A DNA stretch of 64,000 bases from Oegoconia quadripuncta (Eukaryota > Arthropoda > Insecta > Lepidoptera > Autostichidae), in assembly GCA_949316235.1 (NCBI GenBank), contig OX438742.1:33114853-33178852 (forward strand), read 5' to 3'. Within the stretch, counting starts at the first letter, position 1; every line of letters begins with the position of its first letter. The notes below the pieces were generated by a model. The model was not told the origin of the DNA. It worked only from the letters and a program-made list of their open reading frames with translations, and ran no database searches. Both the position numbers and the translations under genes were made by a program. Below, piece by piece: positions 1 through 10,590 of this stretch.

Positions 1-351
1 AAAATTAAGGAAAATATTTAGAGCTAATGTTATCTCGAGCTGTCTTTCAACATATAGGAATACATGTTCACATACGAGTAGATAGTGGATAGGGCGTTGG
101 ACATCTATCAGTCTGGTACTTAAAGGTTTAAATGACGTTTCATTTGTAAATAAGTGATGATGTAAGTACGTATTAGAGACGAGTAATTAATTACTGTAAA
201 ATACCAAATATTATTACCAGGTATTTAAAATAATAAATAACTCTTTAGTAAAATAAATAATTTTGACATAAAGGGTGGAAAAAATGCGATCTGTGAGGGG
301 ATAGTATCAGGTTTTATTCACGGAAAAAATATTTAAAAATAAAGTACATAC
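1..351. other. AT-rich gene-free stretch
   Basis: No coding signal or recognisable repeat. The sequence is AT-rich with stops in all frames. Confidence 0.5.
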
Positions 352-460
352 TAAAACTGAGATTACAAATATGCGTTTATGACTAAATGCAATAAGAAAA
401 AGTGAGAATTAAAAAAATAAGTTTATAACTAAATGCGGCTAGAAAAACTGAGATTATGAA
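352..460 (+). repeat. Degenerate short tandem repeat, about 45-bp unit
   Basis: The motif AAAACTGAG..ATTA followed by ACTAAATGC recurs near 353, 397 and 444, giving about 2.4 units of 44-47 bp. The units have diverged by substitutions and small indels. No coding or RNA potential is evident. Confidence 0.5.
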
Positions 461-689
461 ATGGGAGACTAGGATAAAAATAGATTATACATAAAGCACA
501 CGTGACAAAACACGATCATGGCAAAATGCGATTAGGGAAAAAATCCTACCGATGAAAAATGCGTCGAGGCACCCTCGAGGCACATCAACCAAATCCTATT
601 ACAACATGCAATTTAAATAAATAAAGTTTCGTACATACTTAACATGATATTTGAAAATTTATAAAAAGTCGCTGGTGATATTTGTATCC

Positions 690-737
690 ACAAGTGATTG
701 AGGTCAAGTACGAATCCGTCGTGCATAAAAAAAAAAA
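690..737 (+). mobile_element. SINE-B 3' tail fragment
   Basis: The segment GTGATTGAGGTCAAGTACGA, the word GTGCATA and a poly-A tract match the 3' ends of the fuller SINE-B copies at 18994-19320 and 59192-59510. The tRNA head and body are missing, so this is a 5'-truncated copy. Confidence 0.6.
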
Positions 738-2019
738 CAAAAATGACAAGAATTTAAAGGGAGATAAAACCATTTAAAAGGAAACTTAAAGTAAAATTGG
801 CTATCGTTAGTATTTATGGTATTTTCCTCCTCGACCAATTCCTTTTTTCTACCCTGTATACTCTACAAAATACTGGTGTTGAATAAAAATATTTATTCTG
901 TTTTGAATCATGATCGATGAGGAATAATTGTGGTAAAGGGTGAGTCAAAATTAAATTAATTGCGTATTTAATTTTTTTTGATAATATAGCAGAACATGCA
1001 ACTAAATAATGTTTCTTAATCATAATTATGATGTCCTACATCTTCCTTATATCTATACGTGTAGATACTCCTTGTTTACTTAATGATGACACATACGCTG
1101 CGTTAGAATAAATAATTGTCATATAAATAAAATACATAACATCACACAGTGCTATTTCCACAAATCTAACCATGATAAAACGTACTTCAAATCATACTTC
1201 TGTAAGTATGACCAAGTATAATTCTTTCTAGTACTTAAACGGATGTAACTGTACCTGTTGTAATTTAGTTAAAACCACTAAATTTATAACTCCTAGCCAA
1301 AACCATACCATGGCCTACTCAAACAATCACAATAACTGTAGGTACTAACAAAACACAGCGCGAATTCACTCAATTTGCGATAGTGAAGCAGTAAAATTGA
1401 TCGTTATCGCTTCTCACTGAATTGTGACTCATGTATGAACTACCGACTGTTCTCTTATACCAGTAAATGTATTAGTCACCTTTGTACCATCTCAATGCAA
1501 AGTATACCAATTGCGTCATTGCTTTAGAACAATACGTAAGAGATTTGAGTTAGGGAAAGATAAGATATGAGTAGGATGACGTTCCCATCTGAATTATGAT
1601 CTTAGAATAGAAAAATATCACAATTAGCCAAAAAGCGTATGCGTTTCTGCTTTCTATTCCCATTATCATATGATAAGAAGTCATAAGACCTATGCGTATA
1701 AAGATTTATCACAAATTATGATGCTGATGGTCAAATTAACAATTGTGATATCTGAAAAATATCTCACAAATAACTTTGAAGCGTGTGATTGCATTACTCT
1801 TTCCTTATCATTATTTAATGCTAATAATAACGGAACCAAGATCTATTCCTGGAGATGTAATGCGGTTGCAAGATTATAATTAAGCCTTTACGAAATAAGA
1901 ATGCCAGATGTTGTTCCGAGTACTAACAGTACTCTAGCTGTATATCCTAAGCTGTGTGAAAATTACCGACCAGCAAGACTATTAATGTTAATATACCTAC
2001 TGCAAAATGCAGTTTTGGT
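738..2019. other. Gene-free stretch
   Basis: The few short open frames (for example 814-1023 minus and 1670-1879 plus) have no recognisable domain or codon bias. I see no repeat with a second copy in the window. Confidence 0.45.
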
Positions 2020-2153
2020 CTTTGGTAGGGCTTTTTAAACGTTAATGTTAATAGCATTATTGTGTTGTTCTTGTTGATTGAAATAGGATAGCCATTTCCC
2101 CAAATATGTAGTAAGTAATTACTGTGTCTGGGTGAGCGCTTCTAGCTTCAGCC
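2020..2153 (+). mobile_element. SINE-B body fragment, diverged
   Basis: The order of short matches (TTTGGTAGGG, then GTTAATAGCATTATTGTGTT, then GATAGCCA, then GGTGAGCGCTTCTAGCTTC) follows the SINE-B body at 62541-62800. The tRNA head and 3' tail are not visible. This is an old, diverged copy. Confidence 0.55.
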
Positions 2154-3055
2154 ACAATATGTTTCATACTGTTGAACAAATTGTTGAGCGTTGCATTTGT
2201 TACATATTTATTTTATTAACGGTATTAATACTTCCTATTGCAAGCTTTTATTTAGTTTGCAATAATGTTCGTATGTAAGTAAGAAAGTTGTCCGTTTCAA
2301 AATTTGCAAATAATTTTTCAACCATTTGCTGAAATTTGACATTATTTATATAACTTCCGTCACAATGGCCTCTGCAATTTGGAATCCCTATTATGCTAAA
2401 TACCATGATGAGTTAGAGAGAGAAATACCAAGATGAGATCTTATTAAATAAGTAATTCTCGGGACCACTGTTATCACCTTTCACTTGGTAAACCATTCAT
2501 GTTAGAGTATCTCGTAATGTGTTTTATAAGGTAAGCCATGATTGGTTTGGAGCTATCTGAAATGTTTGATTGAAATTACCAGTACGTCGCCGAACTTGGA
2601 AACATTTAATATGATGTCATATTCATGCCTAAGAATGGAAGCCGTTAGATTTTCTTTGAAAAATTTACAGTTGTGATGGAATATGAATGTTTTGTAACTA
2701 CCTTTAAAGATAATCATGGATTTCGCGGCTAAGTAACTTATATAGGTACTTATTTAAACTGAGCTGTAGTTTAATAGGGCTGCTGTGTTTATTATCTACA
2801 GTTTAGGACAGTACACAATACTAATGTATGTTCAGTAACAGAATCGTTCCCTTTCGCTGCTGCGACACTTATCTGAGTGTCCTGTTATTTTATTTGCCTA
2901 ACAATTGTTGTATATGGGTCGAAGTGGCGAATAAACAGTTTCTTTCTTTCTTTCAGAATCAGTGATAAAATAAACGATTTAAAATACATTGGAAATGAGG
3001 AATAAAATATTTTCACATGAAAGTAATTGGAGTTCAATAAATAAAATAAATAAAT
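2154..3055. other. Gene-free stretch
   Basis: AT-rich sequence without a supported gene. A short TTTC repeat lies near 2940-2955, and an (AAATA)n-like tract at about 3038-3058 adjoins the poly-T end of the next SINE. Confidence 0.45.
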
Positions 3056-3310
3056 ATCCTTGGACATACACACAACGCCAACTAGTTCCACATTAAGCAA
3101 CTATAGGCTTGCGTTGTGGATACCAGATGGTTGATATACTAGAGAAATACAATTTTTTTTGTAAATAAATACATATATAAATGAAAAATCCATAACTCGG
3201 GAACACATGTCTATATTCATCATACAAACATATGCCCCTAGCGGGATTTGAACCCGCAACCTTTTGGTATAGCAGTCAGAGTTTCTAAGCACTACACCAA
3301 ACAGGTCGTC
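3056..3310 (-). mobile_element. SINE-A, tRNA-headed retroposon (full-length-like)
   Basis: Read on the minus strand it starts with a tRNA-like head: GACGACCTGTTTGGTGTAGT carries an A box, and GCGGGTTCAAATCCCGC (3241-3257) carries a B box. Next comes a unique body containing CCGAGTTATGGAT and a tail whose last part reads TGCTTAATGTGGAACTAGTT. The same order occurs at 17703-17958 and 58572-58849. The head probably supplies the Pol III promoter. It is not a functional tRNA gene, because no full cloverleaf or acceptor pairing is present. Confidence 0.8.
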
Positions 3311-3429
3311 AAAATCTTATGCTAGTATCAGTATATAGTTCAAATATTCGAAAGTGTGAAAATATTATACTATAGACGTGTAAAATATGGCCAACTTGTT
3401 AAATGATAATATATTATATTAGGATAGAT

Positions 3430-3642
3430 AATTACATACATGAATTCACGACCTATATCCCAAATGGGGTTGACAGCGATATACCAAAAGAGAAGCATTT
3501 GGACATCCAAACATAGTGTAATGCTTGAATCCACGATTCAGCCGTTGATACGTGCAAGTCTATACATATTTTTTGGTGGCAAGTCCCTTAGCCGCCTTTT
3601 CCGACACCCATGGGAAGAGACTGGTTAGTTCTATTCCTTTTA
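3430..3642 (+). repeat. Dispersed 'tatccc' lepidopteran-type repeat
   Basis: It begins with a CACGACCTATATCCCAAATG block and ends with CCTTTTCCGACACCCATGGG, GAAGAGA and GGTTAGTTCTATT. The start block recurs at 10300 and 37955, and the end block at 23595 and (reversed) 42640. I know this combination as a common moth and butterfly interspersed repeat but cannot assign its class. Confidence 0.6.
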
Positions 3643-3689
3643 CATGACGAAACTACACGGCACTAAGTATTATTATTATTATTATATTA

Positions 3690-4030
3690 TCATAAACGAG
3701 CAGCATTACTGCTGGTATGTCTATGTCACAGTGTTGGAAGAGTTCACATTGTTCATTTTGTTGTTATTCAGTCAATATTTAAGTCATCACTAGTTTTTTA
3801 AAAATTTATCCAATCTATTCTTGAACGAATTATCTGATTGGGCGGAGACAACCTCTTCCGGTAGCTTATTCCAGGCCTGAACAACAAATAACATGGAATC
3901 TAATAATAGTTTAAGTAAGACGTCCTAAAAATAAATGAAATCTAATTCTGAAGTTGCCACGATCGGATATTCGACCATGATCGAAGAAGAAACCGCTCTC
4001 ATAATGAGTTCCCCATAATTTGTTCGTTAA
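3690..4030 (-). mobile_element. LINE 3' end, CR1/Jockey-like reverse-transcriptase remnant
   Basis: The minus strand at about 3800-3890 translates without a stop to VVQAWNKLPEEVVSAQSDNS and continues FKNRLDKFLK. This is the typical C-terminal end of CR1/Jockey-type LINE polymerases, whose form is roughly WNxLPxxVVxAxSxxSFKxRLDKFL. Sequence upstream of it (plus-strand positions 3893-4030) is broken by stops and frame changes. After the ORF end, minus-strand sequence towards 3690 looks like a short 3' UTR. The remnant is dead, and the catalytic reverse-transcriptase motifs are absent. Confidence 0.75.
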
Positions 4031-5481
4031 AGTGTTATTCATTTCCTTATGCAAATACCGACATTTACACTTTTTACTTAGCTACGATTAGGCAAAAGAA
4101 GGATAATCAAAAACATATTATTCTGTTTTGTTATTTTAAATTATTTACAATACCTTATCAGTCTTATCAGCCGCAGAAATGGCGTGGACCATGTTCATAG
4201 CATGTAAATACAAGTACTGCCTGAACTCATTCATACCAACTGTATGTGTAGGTATATAACTAACCGTTATCTGTATTGTAGTAATTTGTAATTTTGTACG
4301 TGTATAAAGATAACCTATGCACATGGACTAAGTAGTTCCAGAATAAAATTTTTACAGTAGGTATAACCACAACGAAATTCAACTAAATTCGTTTAAGGAC
4401 AGGCTTTCATTTTATTTTAATTTAAGTCTATTAGCGTTTTTGAAAATGTCACTAATAGTTAAATGATTTCTGCCAGAACAACCAATGGAACCATAAAAAT
4501 ACCAATGTTCTTCAAGGACTTAGTGAACTAGTTTCAAAAATATGAAGTAAAGATCATAGCTATTGGTTGATGTTTTAGAAAATAGCTTTAGGTGTTCGCT
4601 TCTGCTTTACACTGAAACGATCCTGAGGGTTGGCAGCGCTGTAGATAGATTTAGGTAGCAACTCGAGAACTACTTAGAAGGTGCCAAGGCGTGTTTACCT
4701 GCAATTCCTCGGGCTGACGTTCCATAAGATAGGTCTTCCGATGCTGGTTTAGTGCCTGTCGGGAAAGCGCTCCAAGATCGACCGATGTGCCGAGCAAAAT
4801 TTCCAGTCAGTTGGTTTGACAGACACAGAACCTCTATGGGTGACAACCCGTGGAATTGCCCAATACACAAACCAAGACTATTATCCTGAGTTAGCCACGA
4901 GCCTCGTCGAATAATAATTTATTTCCAAAATCGTCAGCGAGAATTTAGATAAAGAACTATTTTTACAACATATAGGAAAACAAATGTGTATTTCAAAATA
5001 CCGCTAGTGCTATGTAGCATTTTGTTACAGAACAATCGCCAACAAAAGCATCATTTAAAGATTTCGTCATTTCGTCAAAGTGAAGTTTTTCTAAACCAAT
5101 TTGCCTGCCTGCCAAATTTCATCAACTTCGGCCCACGCGTATAGTCTGTGAAATAATCTCTGGGTCAGTCAGTCAGGACAAAGGCAATGGCCTTTTCTTA
5201 AAGCTTGCGATTTCTGAGTGACGGATACTCTGTCCATAATACTCAAATTAAGTACTTCACGATTATCGGAAGTTACACACCAAAGTTTATGTTTCTTAAT
5301 ATACCATACATGTAATTATAATAAATAAACGTATGTACAAAAAAACGAAAAAAATATATAATATTACTTTAACATGACTCATTCATGATCCATCATGGGC
5401 CATGATCGAATCCACATTACAATTCACGTAATAGTAATAAAAGTTATTTAAAGGCAGTTACAAAACATATATATATATATA
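4031..5481. other. Gene-free stretch with a GC-richer patch
   Basis: No supported gene. A GC-richer patch at 4660-4870 carries a 66-codon minus-strand open frame (QFHGLSPIEVLCL and onward) that I do not recognise. It could be a decayed transposon piece. An (AT)n tract at about 5467-5483 abuts the transposon. Confidence 0.4.
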
Positions 5482-5483
5482 TA

Positions 5484-5759
5484 CAGAGTGGAAAAATCGA
5501 ATGCCACATGGATGGCAACTACCTTAAATAATGTAAATAGCACATTTTGTGTAAAAGAGACTTTCCTTTATTTTTAAAAACAATAAATTCTGCATTTAAG
5601 GATTTATGAAAAATCGCTTGCCTCAGCCGGGACTCGAACCGGTCAAATGTGACAAAAAATAATGTGCTGTATTTTATGATGCAGATTGAAAGGGTTACTG
5701 ATAAGGTTCATTTTTCTCTAAATAACAAATACAATCAGAATAACGGAAGGCCATGAAAA
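5484..5759 (+). repeat. Left terminal inverted repeat of the transposon
   Basis: This 276-bp arm matches the reverse complement of 7319-7593 almost base for base, with four substitutions and a one-base indel. It carries a perfect B-box on the minus strand at 5630-5640 (GGTTCGAGTCC). The pairing ends at GGCCATGAAAA. Confidence 0.9.
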
Positions 5760-5830
5760 TTGTAAACGAAAAATTAAAACACACAAAATAAAACAATATT
5801 CATTTAATAACCTTACTAAAACCTTGCTAA

Positions 5831-6889
5831 CTAAAGCAGTTGTTCAAAATGAGCCCCGTCTTGTCGTATGCATAAATTTAATCTTTTGAGGAATTGACTT
5901 TTCGTAGCTCGTTGCAGTGAATTGTGGTGAATATTAGTAATAGCTGCATGGACTTCGGTTTTCAATTCGCATACGTTTTCGCAAGTTCTTTTATAAATAA
6001 CATCCTTCACATATCCCCACAAAAAGTAGTCCAATGGTGTTAGATCCGGAGATCTGGCCGGCCATTTAATATTCCCGTTTGTACCGATCCATGTCTGGAA
6101 ATGGTTATTTAAATATGTAGTCGATAACCTGCTGTTATGTGCTGGTGCACCGTCTTGTTGGAAAATAAAAGTGTCGTATTCTTCGGGTAGATAATTTAAT
6201 GCATTTCGCAATAGGTCCAGGATTTCGAGGTATTTTACTGTATTCAGGTGTCCTTCAAATATGTGAACCATAACAACCCTGTTTTTCATTATCCCGCACC
6301 AAACGTTAAAAGAGAATCTCACCTGATTATTAGTTTCATGTGTACGCATCGGGTTTATACGGGACCAATAATGGTTATTGTGACGATTGTACATACCATT
6401 ATTACTAAAGTTACTTTCATCTGACCATATTATGTAATCCAAAAAATTTTCCTCTTGAGCCAATTTTGCCTGGATATCTTGACAGAATTGAAACCTTCGG
6501 TCAGTGTCTCCCGGAAGCAATTTTTGCACCAAACGACCTTCACGGTAACATTTATACTTGTATTTTTTGAGCACGCTTAGCACACGAGTATGATTAGTAC
6601 CAAGTATTTCAGCGGCTTCTCTGCTCGATGCTTTCGGGTAGGCTTCAAAATAAGTTAAGACACTTAAATCAAAATCGGAATAATCAATCGGCTGTTGTAG
6701 TCGCCGAACGCGGCTCTCAAGTCTTCCATGGTGTTTTAAGTTTTTAACCATTCGTAGCAAGACGAACCTGGATGGTATTTGCCTGTGTGGATATTGTTCC
6801 GCGTACCACTGGAGTGCTCGTGTTACATTTTTTGCATTAACAAAGTACGCTTCTAATAAATCGAACTGTTCTTGATAATCGTCAGCCAT
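5831..6889 (-). CDS. Tc1/mariner-superfamily (DUF4817-type) DDD transposase
   Basis: The protein has 352 residues and catalyses cut-and-paste movement of the surrounding element by binding its inverted repeats. Residues about 5-60 (QEQFDLLEAYF to MVKNLKHHG) match the helix-turn-helix domain known as DUF4817. Residues about 70-115 look like a second helix-turn-helix. The DDE/D catalytic domain follows: D157 in WSDESNF, D246 in FQQDGAPAH and D287 in SPDLTPLDYFLWG. The spacings are 88 and 40 residues, so the last metal-binding residue is Asp, as in mariner-like rather than Tc1-like (DDE) families. The length is normal for the superfamily and there is no stop or frameshift. The ATG at 6889 is the first in frame and gives the complete N-terminal domain. 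The gene sits alone between the terminal repeats. The exact subfamily (close to DD39D or DD41D types) is not settled by inspection. Confidence 0.93.
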   Translation of the reverse strand: MADDYQEQFDLLEAYFVNAKNVTRALQWYAEQYPHRQIPSRFVLLRMVKNLKHHGRLESRVRRLQQPIDYSDFDLSVLTYFEAYPKASSREAAEILGTNHTRVLSVLKKYKYKCYREGRLVQKLLPGDTDRRFQFCQDIQAKLAQEENFLDYIIWSDESNFSNNGMYNRHNNHYWSRINPMRTHETNNQVRFSFNVWCGIMKNRVVMVHIFEGHLNTVKYLEILDLLRNALNYLPEEYDTFIFQQDGAPAHNSRLSTTYLNNHFQTWIGTNGNIKWPARSPDLTPLDYFLWGYVKDVIYKRTCENVCELKTEVHAAITNIHHNSLQRATKSQFLKRLNLCIRQDGAHFEQLL

Positions 6890-7318
6890 TTATAATGTAA
6901 AAGCACTTGCAAGTCACAATTTCAATTTAACTACGTAAAATAGTAGCTCTAATATTTAAAAATGGAATAAACACAATTCGAAAAAAAAAGAAAAGAATGC
7001 GTTCAACAAGTCGGGCATTATTTGTTTTAAATTAAAAAGATTGCACTTAAAAAACAAAAACGGCTCGTCAAAATGTTCCATTTTTAAAAATTTACCTATC
7101 CTAGCTACTATGATGACTAGAGAATAATTGATGCAATTTTCCTATCTAAAGAAGCAGGTAACTAAAGTGGCATTAGTAATAGCAACTAAACTGATAAGTA
7201 AACATAAGTGTAGCTCATCATTATCATGTCATTTAAACGTCTTTATTTTCCTTGCATTCCAGGGATTACTTTTTAATTCACGTGACGGGTGAAATCAAAT
7301 TTAAAAGGTAATTGTTAG

Positions 7319-7593
7319 TTTTCATGGCCTTCCGTTATTCTGATTGTATTTGTTATTTAGAAAAAAATGAACCTTATCAGTAACCCTTTCAATCTGCATC
7401 ATAAAATACAGCACATTATTTTTTGTCACATTTGACCGGTTCGAGTCCCGGCTGAGGCAAGCGATTTTTCATAAATCCTTAAATGCAGAATTATTGTTTT
7501 TAAAAATAAAGGAAAGTCTCCTTTACACAAAATGTGCTATTTACAATATTTAAGGTAGTTGCCATCCATGTGGCATTCGATTTTTCCACCCTG
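7319..7593 (-). repeat. Right terminal inverted repeat of the transposon
   Basis: This 275-bp arm pairs with 5484-5759 and ends in CCACCCTG before a TA. The B-box (GGTTCGAGTCC) lies on the plus strand at 7438-7448. With its counterpart in the left arm, this gives the element two inverted B-boxes. Confidence 0.9.
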
Positions 7594-7595
7594 TA

Positions 7596-9194
7596 TATAT
7601 TATTGTATAAGAGACAACAAAGAGTGCGTAATATTTAACACCACTCTATGTGATGATTAGATAAAACGTGACAGAGTCGCATGGCTAAGACTCGCACAAA
7701 ATGTCTGGATCAAAATTTTTAAGGCCACTTTGTAAACAGTACTACTACTAAAATATGATAGTAGAGGATGTTTTAACTTTCAATACTTTACATATAGATA
7801 CCGATTACACGGGGCGTACTCAAAATTCAATTACCCAATATGCACACTATTTGCATAGCAGGTTTTGCGTATGTATTCCTAAGTGTTTCGAAGTTGTGTT
7901 CAAATAAGTACAAAGCAGCAACTCATGTGAGCTGAACGGAGCGCGTTCTAACTATGCCACTTACACAAATTCATAGTTCCATAGGGGGTTCGGGTACCAC
8001 GAAGCTACTACAATTTTACGATAGGTACTGCTTGACTAGCCTCATTATAGCATGTACGATTTTGATTTTATGTTCAGTTAATTCCAGAATTTAAGAGATG
8101 AACATGCTTAGTTTTCATTGTTTAGTAATTGTAGATTACTAAACCATCGATCGATTAATAAAGCTGGTGTACCATGTAATATGTACCTACTTACCTTATA
8201 TCTTGAAAACAGAAATCTAAAGTTATTTCGCAATAGTCTTTAAACTAAAATGCTTATCTAAAACATCATAAACTTGATTTTAAATTGCTAAAGAAAGTGG
8301 CAGGTCGAGTGGCCGAGCGAGTTTATAGGCAATTGACGCCTAGCGAAGATCGTCATTTTATCGTGAATTTTTATGAGCGTTTTGTTTCAAGAGTATAGAC
8401 GAGTGGGCTCGCCCATGTCATCGCGCTTTCGTTTCTCGGAAAATATCGCTTTTACATAATCGACCGCCAGTGACTTTTCTCAATTTACATTTTTAACCAG
8501 TATAATTTTATTAATGTAAAATTGTATTTTATTGATACCTTTTTCGTATAACGAAGATGAGATAAAAATGTATCTCTAATATCGAGAAAGTATATACTTG
8601 ACTCCCTGTCGTATCCAATAAATAAATATAGCCTACACGGGAAAAGGGACATAAAGGGCTGACTCGACAGCTGAATATCCTTATACGCTTTTGCCAGGAA
8701 AATTACATGTTTCGAGATGATCCGAAAAGGGGCCGATGGCTTATGGAATATGTTAAATTGAAGGTAAAATAATTATGGCTACCATTATCTACCAATTGTA
8801 TTAGAATATTGTCGAAATTAATGCAGGTGGTAGATCTGTTTATAAATTAAAGTGGCGCCTACACGTTCAGCCTACGATGACTGAACCGTAATTTAATCCA
8901 CATAATTATAACATCACGACTATAGATCGATTCACCTTCACTTTCGGTAAGAGTATCATGAAAGTATTAAAACTAAGAAATTACGAAAAGCTACGTAAGT
9001 CTCAAAAATAAATCTGGGAGCGTCAACCTCAAAATTTTAAATAAAAAATAACGGCATGGAAACAAAATAACGCCAGTGAACTAAATGTGAACTCTTAAAG
9101 AGAATAAAATGCTACTTGGGTATGTCCAGTCCATGGACTGTTGATGAAGAATTAGAAAACTATTCATTTAGCACAATCATAAAGAGCGTCGGTA
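7596..9194. other. Gene-free stretch
   Basis: No gene. A tRNA-Leu/Ser A-box look-alike (GAGTGGCCGAGCGAG, about 8309-8323) has no matching B-box or cloverleaf downstream, so I do not call a tRNA. Confidence 0.45.
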
Positions 9195-9430
9195 TTTAGG
9201 AGATCCGGGTTCGATTCCTAAGCAGGCCATGTACCAATGAGTGTTGAAATATTATTTAATTTGTGCATTTATGCGACTGCTCTTAAACGGTGAAGGAAAA
9301 CATCGTGAGTAAACCTGCATGCCTGAGAAGTAGAAATTCAAAGGAATGGGAATGGCCCATACTCCCTTATATATGAGGGAAGGCCTATATCCTTGCAGTA
9401 GGTTGTTTAGGGGTTAACAATGATGATGAT
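9195..9430 (+). mobile_element. SINE-C copy with RTE-LINE-like tail
   Basis: A B-box-bearing start (CCGGGTTCGATTCC, about 9206-9219) is followed by TGTGCATTTATGCGACTGCT, AACGGTGAAGGAAAACATCG and AACCTGCATGCCTGAGAAG. The tail carries GGAAGGCCTATATCC and TTGCAGTAGG and ends in a GATGATGAT run. A second copy lies at 49125-49385. The tail resembles the 3' ends of the RTE LINE remnants here. The A box is not clear, so the copy may be 5'-truncated. Confidence 0.7.
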
Positions 9431-10299
9431 CTACAAACACTCTTTTGAAATTTACGCGGTGACCGTTTATTTAGGTTTTTTTATATCAAGGCATGACAAA
9501 CGAACAAAACAGGTCGCTTGATTTCTAGTTATCAATCCAGGAATGTTTGAACGATAAAGTCAGTTCTTGGCCTTAAATTAATACAGGGGTCGATAATAAC
9601 ATCAGATGCAGACTCATAAAAATGTATCATAATTCCCATCTTTTTTCGTGGTCCACTAATTTGATTCAACGGATAAATTGTATCGCGAAGAAACTGTACC
9701 GCGAAAGTAGGTGCAACTAAGAGGCTGACTCTCCGACAGCTATCCCGGTCCCGATGGTGGCTCGAAAATATTCTTTTGTCTTTTATTTAAACTCGCTAAT
9801 GTAGGGTCCTAAACATAATAATGTGTGAAATTGCCTAAATAGGCGACGACTGCCGCTTGTGTAACAAAATATCACTCGTGTAATAATAGCCCTTATTACT
9901 TGACAGTTCTGTTGTATAATGTTTATGCAAATGTAAAGATGGTTAACAACATGAGTGCTCAAAATGAGCCTCTGGCGGAATTTTATAATATATAGCATGC
10001 GTGATGTAATGCGTGTTTAGGCAGTTCATAAACTACATTTTCTTCGACAATACAATTACTTTAAATTAAAAAAAAAAAAAACAAATAATAAAATAGCGAA
10101 TAATGTATATTCGACCGACGGCGATTACGAGGTGCGTGAAAGGTCCCTGTAGGTAATAAATAATATCGGAAGGGCCATCTAACCTCTAAGTAGCTTCTGC
10201 TGTAATAACTAATGAACATACTGTGCTTGGGTGCAATGTAGCACATTTAAACGGTCATTGATTTCAAAATAAGAATTGTATTTACCGGATGGAATTACG
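9431..10299. other. Gene-free stretch
   Basis: No gene or recognisable element. A poly-A/T-rich tract lies at about 10065-10085. Confidence 0.45.
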
Positions 10300-10346
10300 T
10301 ACTTAACGTCACAACCTTTATCCCAAGTGGGGTGGACAGAGATATG
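10300..10346 (+). repeat. 'tatccc' repeat, 5' fragment
   Basis: The block AACGTCACAACCTTTATCCC followed by AAGTGGGGTGGACAGAGATA matches the start of the copies at 3430 and 37955. The remainder is missing or unrecognisable. Confidence 0.6.
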
Positions 10347-10483
10347 ACACAAACACTAATATATAGAGCTGGCGATGCTCTATATTTCACTACTAGATCG
10401 AATCAGGCATTAAGATATATCCTAGCGGATTAGTAATTTGGAGTCGGAGTAGGCAGCACACAGCAAGTAACACAGCAAGCAGA

Positions 10484-10590
10484 CTGATGGCCGTTGTGGC
10501 ATAGATGTTCTAGAGGGGAGGTGACCACACACAGGCAAGCGCAAACGTGGGACGTCCACCCCGAAGGTACAGGCCGCTATGAAAATCTAT
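10484..10590 (+). mobile_element. RTE-like LINE C-terminal remnant
   Basis: One frame reads TDGRCGIDVLEGR, then a stop, then PHTGKRKRGTSTPKV. This matches the C-terminal region of lepidopteran RTE-type endonuclease/reverse transcriptases (roughly DGRWGxKVLEWRPRTGKRSVGRPPTRW). The in-frame stop and lost residues show it is dead. No tail sequence is clear. Confidence 0.7.

Larger units (their letters stand above)
5484..7593 (-). mobile_element. Complete Tc1/mariner-superfamily transposon with long inverted repeats
   Basis: The element spans 2,110 bp and is flanked by TA dinucleotides at 5482-5483 and 7594-7595, the expected Tc1/mariner target duplication. Its ends are CAGAGTGG and CCACCCTG. 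The terminal inverted repeats cover 5484-5759 and 7319-7593 and differ by only about five changes, one of them a single-base indel, so the insertion looks recent. The interior carries one intact minus-strand transposase gene, so the element may have been autonomous. It inserted next to an (AT)n tract. Each repeat arm also contains a tRNA-type B-box motif, which is unusual. Relatives of the terminus lie at 43879, 57059 and 57723. Confidence 0.92.

Noticed and set aside
3241..3310. Possible functional tRNA gene (clear A and B boxes)
   Set aside because: The same head with the same non-tRNA body recurs at 17703 and 58572, and the acceptor stem cannot be closed. It is a SINE head.
8285..8360. tRNA-Leu/Ser-like A-box
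   Set aside because: No B-box at a fitting distance and no cloverleaf pairing.
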